A stretch of 26,139 bases of DNA from Planctomycetia bacterium (GTDB lineage: Bacteria; Planctomycetota; Phycisphaerae; Phycisphaerales; SM1A02). Below the pieces are notes generated by a model. The model had not been told where the DNA came from. It was given only the letters and a program-made list of their open reading frames with translations, and did not search any database. The stretch is taken from positions 1 through 26,139 of the forward strand of contig SYHM01000037.1 of assembly GCA_005799205.1 (NCBI GenBank), written 5' to 3'. Made by a program: the position numbers and the translations under genes. Of this stretch, positions 8,163 to 15,698 are shown piece after piece. Position 1 is the first letter of the stretch; each line of letters opens with the position of its first letter.

Positions 8163-8944
8163 CGGGCGCTGCAGCACAGACGCTCGAGGTTCCGCTCGAC
8201 TCACTCGAAGCGGCGCGGCATGCGGCGCCGTACGCCTCTCGCCTCGAACTTTGCCACGACCTGCCGAGCGAAGGATGGTCGCCATCAGGCGAGTTCATCC
8301 GGCAAGTACGAGACCTCACCGATGGATCGATTGTTGCGATGATTCGACCTCGACTGCCGGGTTCTGCGCCGACACTCTGCGTCAGCTCGTTCGTTGCAAC
8401 ACCGCGGGTGATGAGCGAGTCGACGCGAGAGATCGAACTCGCCGCACGCGCTGGAGCGAATTCAGTGGCGATTGGGTTGCTCACCCCCGACGGATTCGTC
8501 GACGTCGACGCGTGCGCCGAGCTTGCGCGCGTTGCTCGCGCCGCGAAGCTCGATGTTGCCTTTTTGCGCACCTTCGACCTGCTGACAGACCGCGCCCGCG
8601 GCATGCGCGACATCACCGCACTCACGATGACGCGCGTGATTACCGCGGGGGTGCTCGGATGGGACGCATCGGTTGCATCGCTCGATGCGCGAGTCGCTGT
8701 GCTCACTGAAGACATATTGAACGCGCGATCGTGCGCTCGTGCCGGCACTGCACCAGTCGAAGTTGTCGCCTGCGGCGGAGTTCGCACCGACAATGCGCAC
8801 GAGTTCCTACGGGTTACGCCGCATCTGCACGCATCTTGTCGCGTAGGAGGATCGTTCAGCGCTGATGAGGTCCAGACGCTGCACGCGCGGCTTACTTGTC
8901 CCACGTCGTCATGCAGTACTCGACGCTCGACGGTAGGCAGTTGA
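8159..8944 (+). CDS. cutC: CutC family protein
   Basis: A 261-residue TIM-barrel protein of the CutC family. The diagnostic pattern is clear: LEVPLDSLEAARHA at the start, RLELCHDLPSEGWSPS, VAMIRPRLPG, ANSVAIGLLTPDGFVDV, a TFDLLTD segment replacing the usual HRAFD, and VVACGGVRTDN near the end. CutC was named for copper homeostasis in E. coli but its biochemical role is unsettled. GTG at 8159 is the likely start because it overlaps the aminotransferase TGA (GTGA) and places the barrel at the N-terminus, implying coupling to the catabolic operon. Its 3' end runs 53 bases into the convergent gene 8892-9593. The divergent form of the HRAFD motif suggests a distant subgroup. Confidence 0.8.
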   Translation: MTGAAAQTLEVPLDSLEAARHAAPYASRLELCHDLPSEGWSPSGEFIRQVRDLTDGSIVAMIRPRLPGSAPTLCVSSFVATPRVMSESTREIELAARAGANSVAIGLLTPDGFVDVDACAELARVARAAKLDVAFLRTFDLLTDRARGMRDITALTMTRVITAGVLGWDASVASLDARVAVLTEDILNARSCARAGTAPVEVVACGGVRTDNAHEFLRVTPHLHASCRVGGSFSADEVQTLHARLTCPTSSCSTRRSTVGS

Positions 8945-9593
8945 GCGAGGCCTGCTCGATCGGCGCGCCATCGACCGCTGACTGTCGCTTCAGCAAACAG
9001 AGTGACATCGCAAGTGCTTCAGCGTCAGAAGTTGGCATGTCGTTCGCTGGGCCAGTCAGTCCAACAATCACAACTCGCGTGGGGTCGATGACGCAGGCGC
9101 TCCGCAGCGTTGCCTGAACAAGCTCGTCCTCGTGCAATTCAGCGACCGTTCGACCGTCTCCACCGCGTGCGGCGAGTTGTGCGACACACCAACACTCCGC
9201 GCAGCGATTGTCTGGGTCGAGATCGTCCCTGTAGAGCGCGACATACCGCTGCACGATTGGTCGAGCCAAACTTGATCCCACGTCACCATGAGGCGATGGT
9301 GCAGGATCGGGTGTCGATGCAGCAATCGTGCCTTGTTCGACGCGCGCAGGGAGTGCGATCCAGATAAGCGCCCCAAAGACGACGACTGCCGCGACCGCGC
9401 CGGCACCACGCAGAATGCGGTGCGGCATCCCCCGTCTAGAGATCTGCCCGCCCGACAACCGAAGCTCTGGCGTCGAGATTCCAAGATCCCGCTCGAATGC
9501 ATCAAGCCCAGCAGACATGCGCACGAGGCGCTCGACCCGACGCTGCATCGCATCTTCTTGATCGCGCGGAGTCTGGTTGTGGAATTCGCTCAT
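8892..9593 (-). CDS. Single-pass membrane protein, candidate anti-sigma factor
   Basis: A 233-residue protein without a recognised domain. Residues 1-60 are charged and cytoplasmic-like, 62-81 form one transmembrane helix, and a Pro/Ser-rich linker (92-101) leads to a C-terminal domain of about 130 residues that would be periplasmic. That domain is cysteine-rich, with CAECWC at 131-136 and further cysteines at 167, 199, 219 and 227, consistent with disulfides or metal binding. The start ATG overlaps the stop of the ECF sigma factor by four bases, the usual arrangement for an anti-sigma factor, but no zinc-binding anti-sigma motif is seen in the cytoplasmic part. The role is therefore inferred from layout and topology only. 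Confidence 0.65.
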   Translation of the reverse strand: MSEFHNQTPRDQEDAMQRRVERLVRMSAGLDAFERDLGISTPELRLSGGQISRRGMPHRILRGAGAVAAVVVFGALIWIALPARVEQGTIAASTPDPAPSPHGDVGSSLARPIVQRYVALYRDDLDPDNRCAECWCVAQLAARGGDGRTVAELHEDELVQATLRSACVIDPTRVVIVGLTGPANDMPTSDAEALAMSLCLLKRQSAVDGAPIEQASLNCLPSSVEYCMTTWDK

Positions 9594-10252
9594 CTGCTCT
9601 CCTCTTCTTCGCGTCGAAGCGGTTGTGTTGCTCGGAGATTGTTCGAAATGCAGCCACGGCGCATCAGAAACGCGCTCAATCGACCAAGAATCGACCGGCG
9701 ACGCTCATGTGCGGTGCTTGGGGCCAGTTCGAGGTACCCCGCGATCTCGCGCTCTGAGCGACCCTCGGCGATCCACCGAAGGACCTGACGATCCTGATCA
9801 CCCAGCCCCGAGTCGGGCTCATCTCCACGCACGACCCGCCGAACAAGTTCGAGCGCCTCTGCGAGGTGGGATGGGTCATCAAACTCGTCGGCGGCGGCCT
9901 CGTCGAGGTGCTGCTCAGCACCAGGCACCGTGCGCGACCGTTCGCGACCTTGCTCGCGCCGATGGCGCAACAGGATGTTGGCGGCGATTGCGTAGAGGAA
10001 GGTGGATGGCTTGGCGCGCGCTGGGTCGTATCGCCCCCCTGCAAGGGCCTTCCAGAATTCGATCCAGGCTCGCTGTGCCAGTTCATCCGCGGTATCGCTC
10101 TGCGCTGAACTGCTGCCGCCAAGTCGACGCAAGAAGTACGCGTGTAGTCCACCGCGAAGGCGCCTGTGCAACTCGGTGATCCCAGTGTGATCCCCCGCCA
10201 CCATTCGCGCCTGGCAGTCGAGGACTCTTGCCGTGAAATCATCCGCGCGCAT
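9590..10252 (-). CDS. ECF-type RNA polymerase sigma factor
   Basis: A 220-residue sigma-70 family protein. Region 2 spans about 28-102, with DELAQRAWIEFWKAL and a KPSTFLYAIAANILLRHRRE segment that fits the -10 recognition helix. Region 4 spans about 148-198, with LGDQDRQVLRWIAEGRSEREIAGYL and a helix-turn-helix (STAHERRRSILGRL). Regions 1 and 3 are absent, as expected of extracytoplasmic-function sigma factors. It would direct polymerase to a small regulon. It is first in a two-gene unit with the membrane protein that follows and is divergent from the split Rad50 operon, 62 bases away; whether it controls that operon is unknown. Start ATG at 10252. Confidence 0.85.
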   Translation of the reverse strand: MRADDFTARVLDCQARMVAGDHTGITELHRRLRGGLHAYFLRRLGGSSSAQSDTADELAQRAWIEFWKALAGGRYDPARAKPSTFLYAIAANILLRHRREQGRERSRTVPGAEQHLDEAAADEFDDPSHLAEALELVRRVVRGDEPDSGLGDQDRQVLRWIAEGRSEREIAGYLELAPSTAHERRRSILGRLSAFLMRRGCISNNLRATQPLRREEEESR

Positions 10253-10314
10253 CTGGTCGCAGGGTATCGAGCCACGCTAGCCTTTTGGATGCCAACGACG
10301 GTGGGATCGCGCGA

Positions 10315-11433
10315 ATGATCACTCGAATCGAACTCGTCAACTTCATGTCGCACGCACACACTGTGCTCGAGCCGGCGCCGGGATTGACAGTGCTCGTCGG
10401 TCCCAACAACTGCGGCAAGAGCGCCGTGGTTGGGGCGCTTCAGATTCTGGCGACGAACGAGAACTCGACGTTCGTCCAGCGGCACGGGACCGATGAGTGT
10501 TCTGTCGCTGTCACGACCGATGATGGACATCATGTGATGTGGTCTCGAAAAAACTCGCCGAAGTACACGATCGATGGTGCGGTCTTCGACAGGCTCAAGG
10601 TGGCTGGAGTCCCAACCTCCCAACTGCAAGCAGCGCTTCGGCTGCCTCTCGTAGCGGCCCACGACGCGGCGAATGAGAAGTTCGACCTGCACTTTGGCGA
10701 CCAGAAGAAGCCGATGTTCTTGATCGACCAAACAGCTGGGCGTGCAGCGCAGTTCTTTGCGTCGGCGACTGACGCGTCGGGATTGCTCGCGATGCAGAAG
10801 GCACACAAGGCCAGGACCGCTGCAGCCACCGCCGAGCGCGCCGCGTTGCAGAAGCGCCTTGATGAACTCTCAAAGACGCTGACTGCACTCGCCGGAGTCG
10901 ATGCGCTCGATCACAGGGTGCAAGCGGTTGAGGCAGCGAGCGAATCGATCGAGGCGCGCTGCCGTGAGCTCGCGCGCGGGGAGGCGCTTGTGGACGATCT
11001 GCGGTCGAACGCGAACTCACTCGCGCTCGACGAGCGGCGTGCCACTGCGCTGCGGCCGCTGCGTGATCCTCCTCAACTCGAGGATGTCGCCGGACTCGCG
11101 CGGTTGGTGAGTGAGTTGCAGACTGCCGCGCGCGAACTCGCGCGAGCGGATCGTCAAGCGGGGGTCCTCGCGCGACTGCCGCAGCCCCTTGCGTTCGATG
11201 ATCCGCAACCCATCGAGCTCGCCATCGACGCCCTCACGCAGGCGCTGGCAAGCGCGCGAACCCTTGCACACGACGCAGAGCGAGCCACGCAGAGCGTCGA
11301 GTCATTCCATGCGCGCGAGGTCGCCGCGTTCATCGCCACCCACCCCACCTGCCCGCTCTGCCACAGCGCGCTCGACGCCTCGTGCCTGCTTGGCACACAC
11401 GTCGACCAACGGCCCAAGGACACCCGTGAATAA
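10315..11433 (+). CDS. Rad50/SbcC-like ATPase, N-terminal half (Walker A, coil, CPLC half-hook)
   Basis: A 372-residue protein that looks like only the first half of a Rad50/SbcC/SMC-type ATPase. It opens with IELVNFMSH, the usual first strand, then the Walker A motif GPNNCGKS (29-36). A Q-loop candidate is Gln130 in LHFGDQKKPMFLID, and a long Ala/Glu/Arg-rich, probably coiled-coil stretch runs from about 163 to 340. A CPLC motif at 346-349 matches the CxxC of the Rad50 zinc hook. The protein ends 23 residues later with no return coil, no signature motif and no Walker B. Those parts are encoded separately at 12397-13364. ATG 10315 places the first strand at the N-terminus; a TTG at 10285 is less likely. 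The stop overlaps the nuclease GTG start by eight bases. Total length is far below intact SbcC (about 1000 residues). Confidence 0.85.
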   Translation: MITRIELVNFMSHAHTVLEPAPGLTVLVGPNNCGKSAVVGALQILATNENSTFVQRHGTDECSVAVTTDDGHHVMWSRKNSPKYTIDGAVFDRLKVAGVPTSQLQAALRLPLVAAHDAANEKFDLHFGDQKKPMFLIDQTAGRAAQFFASATDASGLLAMQKAHKARTAAATAERAALQKRLDELSKTLTALAGVDALDHRVQAVEAASESIEARCRELARGEALVDDLRSNANSLALDERRATALRPLRDPPQLEDVAGLARLVSELQTAARELARADRQAGVLARLPQPLAFDDPQPIELAIDALTQALASARTLAHDAERATQSVESFHAREVAAFIATHPTCPLCHSALDASCLLGTHVDQRPKDTRE

Positions 11434-12400
11434 TCGGCCCTCGGCGTCAGCTGAAGAGCGCCAGTACACGGGGCTGCTCTTCATTGGCGATCCGCACCTT
11501 GAAGGACGCGTCCCTGGGTTTCGCTGCGACGACTACCCGCGGGTGATCCTCGAGAAGTTTCGCTGGTCACTCGAGTATGCACGAGCGAACCGACTGCTGC
11601 CCGTCGTGCTCGGCGACCTCTTTGATAAGCCGCGCGACAATCCCACATGGATGCTGGGCGAACTCATCGTGATGCTGTCGGGGATTGAGTGCGTGGGGAT
11701 CTACGGCAACCACGATTGCGCCGAACCGCAACTGACCGATGATGACTCGCTGTCGCTCTTGGTGAAATCGAAGGGACTCCGACTGCTTGATGACAACCCG
11801 TGGTCAGGCCAGATGGGTGGCCGAACGGTCGTTGTGGGCGGTTCGTCATATCGACGCGACATTCCCCGCGCCTTTCATTCTTCTGTCGTTGCGTCACGCG
11901 ACTCTCCACTGGTCCTCTGGGTGACCCATCACGACATCAAGGTGCCGGGATACGAAGAACAAGGCCGATACGCACCACGTGAGCTTGCTGGAATCGACCT
12001 TGTCATCAACGGGCACATCCACCGAGTGCTTGAGGATGTGCAGTTCGGCAGAACGGTGTGGATCACCCCAGGCAACATTGCGCGCCGCTCACGAAGTGAC
12101 GCAGCAGCGCAGCACACTCCCGCACTGCTTCGCATCGACGTTCGATCCAACGGGTTCACGCGCACGATGGTCGAAGTGCCGCACAGTCCCGCTGCTGACG
12201 TTTTTCACCCAGCGATCGCCGATGCGTTCGATCACGCCGACGACGGAGGGTCTCGATTCATCACAGGCCTGTGCCAGTTGCAGTCACTGCGCACGGCCGA
12301 TGGCAGTGGACTTCGTGAGTTTCTCGAGAAGAATCTGGCTCAGTTTGAACAGTCAGTTCAGGACGCAGTGACAGACCTCGCCAAGGAGATCGCACCATGA
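11426..12400 (+). CDS. Mre11/SbcD-like metallophosphoesterase nuclease
   Basis: A 324-residue calcineurin-like phosphoesterase, probably the nuclease partner of the split Rad50-like ATPase. All metal-site motifs are visible in order: GDPH (Asp22, His24), GDLFD (Asp64), GNHD (94-97), a THHD histidine (168-169) and GHIH (196-199). The last 70 or so residues hold a probable amphipathic or coiled helix (REFLEKNLAQFEQSVQDAV), the sort of C-terminal helix by which Mre11 grips the Rad50 coil. It is shorter than E. coli SbcD (about 400). GTG at 11426 is the likely start: it overlaps the upstream stop and puts the first phosphoesterase strand about 15 residues in. Expected activity is Mn-dependent exo/endonuclease action on DNA ends, inferred from family. 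A non-nucleic-acid phosphoesterase is unlikely given the neighbours. Confidence 0.86.
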   Translation: MNNRPSASAEERQYTGLLFIGDPHLEGRVPGFRCDDYPRVILEKFRWSLEYARANRLLPVVLGDLFDKPRDNPTWMLGELIVMLSGIECVGIYGNHDCAEPQLTDDDSLSLLVKSKGLRLLDDNPWSGQMGGRTVVVGGSSYRRDIPRAFHSSVVASRDSPLVLWVTHHDIKVPGYEEQGRYAPRELAGIDLVINGHIHRVLEDVQFGRTVWITPGNIARRSRSDAAAQHTPALLRIDVRSNGFTRTMVEVPHSPAADVFHPAIADAFDHADDGGSRFITGLCQLQSLRTADGSGLREFLEKNLAQFEQSVQDAVTDLAKEIAP

Positions 12401-12693
12401 CAACGCCACCACCCCCACAGACCATCGAGCAATTGCAGCAACGATTTCGAGAGCTCCAGCGACTGCAGGTTGCTGCAGAGACTCGAAAGGAAGGGGCACT
12501 CGCCCGGCTGCAGCAGGTGCAGGCTGATGCCCGGTCCCTGTTCGGGACCGATGATGTTGCAGTACTGACAGACCAACTCGCGGCGATGAAGGCGAAGAAT
12601 GAACAATCGCGCGCCGCGTATCAATCCGCGCTCGATGTCATCGAACGCGAACTCACTGCCGTTGAACGCGACCTTCGACCACCAACCGCATGA
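12397..12693 (+). CDS. Small coiled-coil protein, possible third piece of the Rad50-like ATPase
   Basis: A 98-residue protein that is almost entirely heptad-like helix (about residues 9-92), rich in Gln, Glu, Arg, Ala and Leu, interrupted by a short loop at FGTDD (about residues 49-53). It has no catalytic motif, cysteine, signal peptide or membrane segment. It starts at ATG 12397, overlapping the nuclease stop by four bases, and its own stop overlaps the start of the ATPase C-terminal half by four bases. In an intact Rad50 a descending coil of this kind would lie between the zinc hook and the C-terminal ATPase lobe, which is exactly its gene position. A structural role pairing with the long coil of the N-terminal half is the natural inference; a regulatory clamp is an alternative. 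Confidence 0.75.
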   Translation: MTTPPPPQTIEQLQQRFRELQRLQVAAETRKEGALARLQQVQADARSLFGTDDVAVLTDQLAAMKAKNEQSRAAYQSALDVIERELTAVERDLRPPTA

Positions 12694-13364
12694 ACACTGC
12701 CGACCCGAGGTTGCACGCAGCGCGGACGCGCGCCAATAGATTGCTCTGGCAACGCGACCAGTGCAAGAAGGACGTTGCGTCGCTGGAGTCAGCCAATGAG
12801 CGGCTGACTGCGCAGCTCGCACTCGCTCCCAAGGTCGATGCAGCGCTCGAGGTGCTCAGCAGTCAACTCTTTCGCGCGACGCTCGACATCGTGGAGCGCG
12901 GGTGCACCCATGCCCTCCAGGAAGTGCTCGATGACAGCACCATTGCGCTAAAGGCACAACCAGTGCAGACGCGTGGCGCGGCGGGCGTTGAGTTTGCGAT
13001 CGAGCGCAGCGGCCAGAGCGAGGACATTCTTCGCGGTCAAGGTGGGTCGGTCGCCAACATCCTCAGCGTCAGCCTTCGCATGCTTGCGCTCGCGACGCGC
13101 GACGAGCGTGTGCACCGCCGATTCTTGGTGCTCGATGAGCAGGATTGCTGGCTCAGACCTGATCTGGTTCCCAAGTTCATTCACATCATTCGCGAGGCAG
13201 CACGGCACCTGCAGTTTCAGGTCATCGTCATCAGCCACCACGACCGCGCGCTGTTCGAACGCTATGCCGACAAGATCTACGAGTTCGCTCCCAGTCGTGC
13301 TGGCGTTCAGGTGCGCGAGGTGCACACGCCATCGAGTCACAGCGATGGCGACGATGTAGCCTGA
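12690..13364 (+). CDS. Rad50/SbcC-like ATPase, C-terminal half (signature, Walker B, H-loop)
   Basis: A 224-residue protein matching the second half of a Rad50/SbcC-type ATPase. A short coil (about 5-70) leads into the ATPase lobe, with a signature-like motif RGQGGSVANILSVSLR (115-130) in the place of the family LSGGE helix, Walker B FLVLDE with Glu150 (145-150), a D-loop region just after, and an H-loop histidine in ISHHD (181-185). There is no Walker A motif, so it can hydrolyse ATP only together with the protein encoded at 10315-11433. The pattern GxGG plus SVSLRMLAL resembles DNA-repair ATPases of the SbcC/phage gp46 type more than RecF. The start ATG overlaps the preceding stop by four bases. 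It ends eight bases before the VOC gene. Confidence 0.84.
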   Translation: MNTADPRLHAARTRANRLLWQRDQCKKDVASLESANERLTAQLALAPKVDAALEVLSSQLFRATLDIVERGCTHALQEVLDDSTIALKAQPVQTRGAAGVEFAIERSGQSEDILRGQGGSVANILSVSLRMLALATRDERVHRRFLVLDEQDCWLRPDLVPKFIHIIREAARHLQFQVIVISHHDRALFERYADKIYEFAPSRAGVQVREVHTPSSHSDGDDVA

Positions 13365-13372
13365 CTCGCATC

Positions 13373-14203
13373 ATGGGCAACTCAACCAATTCATCGGCGG
13401 CCAATCAAGTGCCGGGCGTCATCTGCTGGCACGAACTTCATACGCGTGACACAGCTCGCGCAAGCTCGTTCTACTGCGCGGTTATTGGATGGAAGGCACA
13501 GTCGTGCGGTCCTGCGAACGCAGCTGGCCACACCTACACAGAGTGGAACAACGATGGAGCACTGATTGGCGGCATGATGGAGCTGCCCGCAACAACGCCC
13601 GCGCAGGTGCCAGCACATTGGGCTCTCTACGCGAACGTCGACGATGTCGACGCGGCCGCAGCGCGCGCGACGGCGCTTGGCGGTCGAGTGGTCGCTGGAC
13701 CCTTCGAGTACCCGCAGGTTGGACGGATCGCAGTCATCTCAGATCCGACAGGTGCCACGATCTGTCTATACAAAGGCTTGCCTGGGATGGGCAACGACAA
13801 GAATGTCGCTGGCGCGTCGGGTCATTTCTGCTGGAACGAATTGCTCACGAGCGATCCCGAGGTCGCCGAGGCCTTCTACAAGGGAGTCATCGGCTGGCAG
13901 ACATGGACGATGGACTCTGCAGCTGGGCCGTACACCATCTGGTCACTCCCAGGACGTGATCCCCACGACAAGACGGCCTGCGTCGGCGGCATGATGAAGA
14001 TTCCACCGCAGTGGGGACCGATGCCGAGTTCATGGCTGACCTATATCAGCGTCGATGATGTCGATGCTGCGGTCGAGCGCGTCAACGCGAACGGCGGCAA
14101 GGTCTGCTGCCCTGCGGCCGACATTCCAGGCATTGGACGCTTCGCCGTCTGCACCGATCCCACAGGAGCAACCTTCTCGCTCTACAAGAGCGTGCACGGC
14201 TGA
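13373..14203 (+). CDS. Two-domain VOC (glyoxalase-like) family protein
   Basis: A 276-residue protein made of two homologous vicinal-oxygen-chelate domains, about residues 14-137 and 146-275. Each starts with a GxxCWxEL segment followed by an FYxxVIGW motif, contains a SVDDVDAA or NVDDVDAA strand and ends with a DPTGAT plus LYK strand. The first repeat keeps His20-Glu21 (CWHEL), while the second has CWNEL, so the metal-binding side chains may differ between halves. Proteins of this shape are often annotated as hydroxylases or glyoxalase/bleomycin-resistance proteins with unknown substrate; no specific function can be given. It starts eight bases after the ATPase C-terminal half and may be the last gene of that transcript. 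Its last 22 bases overlap the end of the convergent tyrosine phenol-lyase gene. Confidence 0.82.
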   Translation: MGNSTNSSAANQVPGVICWHELHTRDTARASSFYCAVIGWKAQSCGPANAAGHTYTEWNNDGALIGGMMELPATTPAQVPAHWALYANVDDVDAAAARATALGGRVVAGPFEYPQVGRIAVISDPTGATICLYKGLPGMGNDKNVAGASGHFCWNELLTSDPEVAEAFYKGVIGWQTWTMDSAAGPYTIWSLPGRDPHDKTACVGGMMKIPPQWGPMPSSWLTYISVDDVDAAVERVNANGGKVCCPAADIPGIGRFAVCTDPTGATFSLYKSVHG

Positions 14204-15642
14204 TCGGGCGCGATCGGCTGTACTGATTTCCCGCTGAAATCCGGGTGTTTGAGCACGACACTGCCCTCGACTGGGGCAAAGGTCGCCTGAAAGAAGCGCA
14301 GACACTTCGGTTCGTGCTCGAACCGAAGTCCGACAACGCGCTCGGGTTCGTCGTGCAGCGCGATGAGACTCTCGGCGGTGACATCCATGTGCGCCTGCGT
14401 GTACACACGCCGCGGAATCGTGAGCCTCACGAGTTCGAGTTTCGGGGTGTGATTCAATCCGGTGTCAGGATCGCGTCCCGCCGACACAAGACCCCGCTCC
14501 ATTGTGCGCACTCCTGACTCGACATAGATCGCTGCGGCAAGCGCCTGTGCTGGAAGTTGCTCGCGCGTCAAGTGTGGAAGGAACCGCGCGGCATCGATGA
14601 AGATGCCGTGCCCGCCGATTGGCTTCACGATCGGCACACCCCCCGCTTCGAGCAATCGTCCGAGGTACTCGACTTGACCAACGCGCGCGCGAAGGTGCTC
14701 GAATTGCACCGACTCAGTGATACCGATCGCGATCGCCTCCATGTCGCGACCCGCAAGTCCACCGTAGGTGTGCAAACCTTCGAACAAGACAACCATGTTG
14801 CGCGCCTCCTCGGCAAGCGCATCGTCATTGAGGCAGAGGAATCCTCCCATATTGACGAGGCAGTCCTTCTTTGCAGAGTTGGTGCATCCATCGCTGTATG
14901 AGCAGAGTTCAAGCAGAATCTCTTCGATGCTTCGGTGGCTAAAGCCGGGCTCTCGCACCTTGATAAAGTACGCGTTCTCGACTGCGCGCGTCGCATCCAG
15001 CATGACCTTGATGCCGTGACGGTGACAGAGCGCATGCGTCGCGGCAATGTTCTGCATACTGATTGGCTGCCCTCCCGCCATGTTCACACAGCACTGCACA
15101 CACACGTACGGAATCTTGGACGCCCCCACTTGCGCGATGAGCTGCTGGAGCTTGACGAGATCAATATTGCCTTTGAACGGCGATTCATCGCGAGGATCGT
15201 GCGCCGCATCGACAATGACATCGACGAACCGTCCCCCCGCGAGCTCCTGATGTGCGCGAGTGGTTGTGAAGTACATGTTGCCTGGGACGACATCGCCAGG
15301 CTTGATGAGCAGTCGACTGAGAATGTGCTCGGCCCCTCGCCCTTGATGGGTGGGGATGAGATGCTTGTACCCATACACACGGTGCACGACTCGCTCGAGG
15401 TTGTAATAGTTCGCACTTCCCGCGTAGGCCTCATCTCCCATCATCATGCCCGCCCACTGTCGATCGCTCATTGCGCTCGTCCCAGAATCGGTCAACAGGT
15501 CGATGTAGACATCTGCGCTCCGCAAGAGGAACGTATTGAATCCCGCGGCTGCGATCGCGAGTTCACGCTCATCAGGAGTCGTCATCCGGAGCGACTCGAC
15601 CATCTTGATCTTGAACGGCTCAGCCCATGATCGCACTTTCAT
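14182..15642 (-). CDS. tpl: Tyrosine phenol-lyase (beta-tyrosinase)
   Basis: A 486-residue PLP enzyme that splits L-tyrosine into phenol, pyruvate and ammonia, predicted cytoplasmic. The sequence follows the Citrobacter enzyme closely from AEPFKIK through DLLTDSGT, MMMGDEAYAG (Tyr73), THQGRGAE, MYFTTTR, DATRAVENAYFIK and SAKKDCLVN, where Lys258 is the Schiff-base lysine. The residues that separate tyrosine phenol-lyase from tryptophanase, Met and Arg in the MERG motif (Met381, Arg383), are present, as is the paired Phe near the end of the core (RFFQATF). The family normally ends there at about 456 residues; this protein carries a further tail of about 30 residues, and its final codons lie on the opposite strand of the VOC gene end. 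The start ATG has AGGAG seven bases upstream. Confidence 0.94.
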   Translation of the reverse strand: MKVRSWAEPFKIKMVESLRMTTPDERELAIAAAGFNTFLLRSADVYIDLLTDSGTSAMSDRQWAGMMMGDEAYAGSANYYNLERVVHRVYGYKHLIPTHQGRGAEHILSRLLIKPGDVVPGNMYFTTTRAHQELAGGRFVDVIVDAAHDPRDESPFKGNIDLVKLQQLIAQVGASKIPYVCVQCCVNMAGGQPISMQNIAATHALCHRHGIKVMLDATRAVENAYFIKVREPGFSHRSIEEILLELCSYSDGCTNSAKKDCLVNMGGFLCLNDDALAEEARNMVVLFEGLHTYGGLAGRDMEAIAIGITESVQFEHLRARVGQVEYLGRLLEAGGVPIVKPIGGHGIFIDAARFLPHLTREQLPAQALAAAIYVESGVRTMERGLVSAGRDPDTGLNHTPKLELVRLTIPRRVYTQAHMDVTAESLIALHDEPERVVGLRFEHEPKCLRFFQATFAPVEGSVVLKHPDFSGKSVQPIAPDQPCTLL

Positions 15643-15648
15643 GATGCA

Positions 15649-15653
15649 CTCCT
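15649..15653 (-). promoter_or_regulatory. Shine-Dalgarno sequence of tpl
   Basis: On the minus strand AGGAG lies six bases before the ATG ending at 15642, confirming the tpl start. Confidence 0.65.
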
Positions 15654-15698
15654 AGGGGGGGACGAAATGCCCCGCAATCGACGCGACAGTGGGGGGAT

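Noticed and set aside
8092..8904. 270-codon open frame antisense to cutC
   Set aside because: It is a Ser/Arg/Ala-rich shadow frame of a GC-rich gene; the plus frame has clear CutC motifs.
11111..11425. Upstream extension of the nuclease reading frame
   Set aside because: The frame stays open but is Arg/Ser/Pro-rich and lies inside the coil-coding region of the ATPase N-terminal half; the phosphoesterase fold starts just after GTG 11426.
10315..13364. A simple frameshift or sequencing error splitting one SbcC gene
   Set aside because: A complete phosphoesterase gene with all its motifs lies between the two ATPase halves, so no single indel could restore one ATPase frame; the coupled overlaps also look natural.
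14225..14241. GATTTC/GAAATC hairpin as a terminator between VOC and tpl
   Set aside because: The stem is only six bases with no following T-run, and it lies in tpl coding sequence.
14182..15642. Tryptophanase instead of tyrosine phenol-lyase
   Set aside because: The Met and Arg in the MERG motif and the overall match to Citrobacter tyrosine phenol-lyase indicate tyrosine phenol-lyase.
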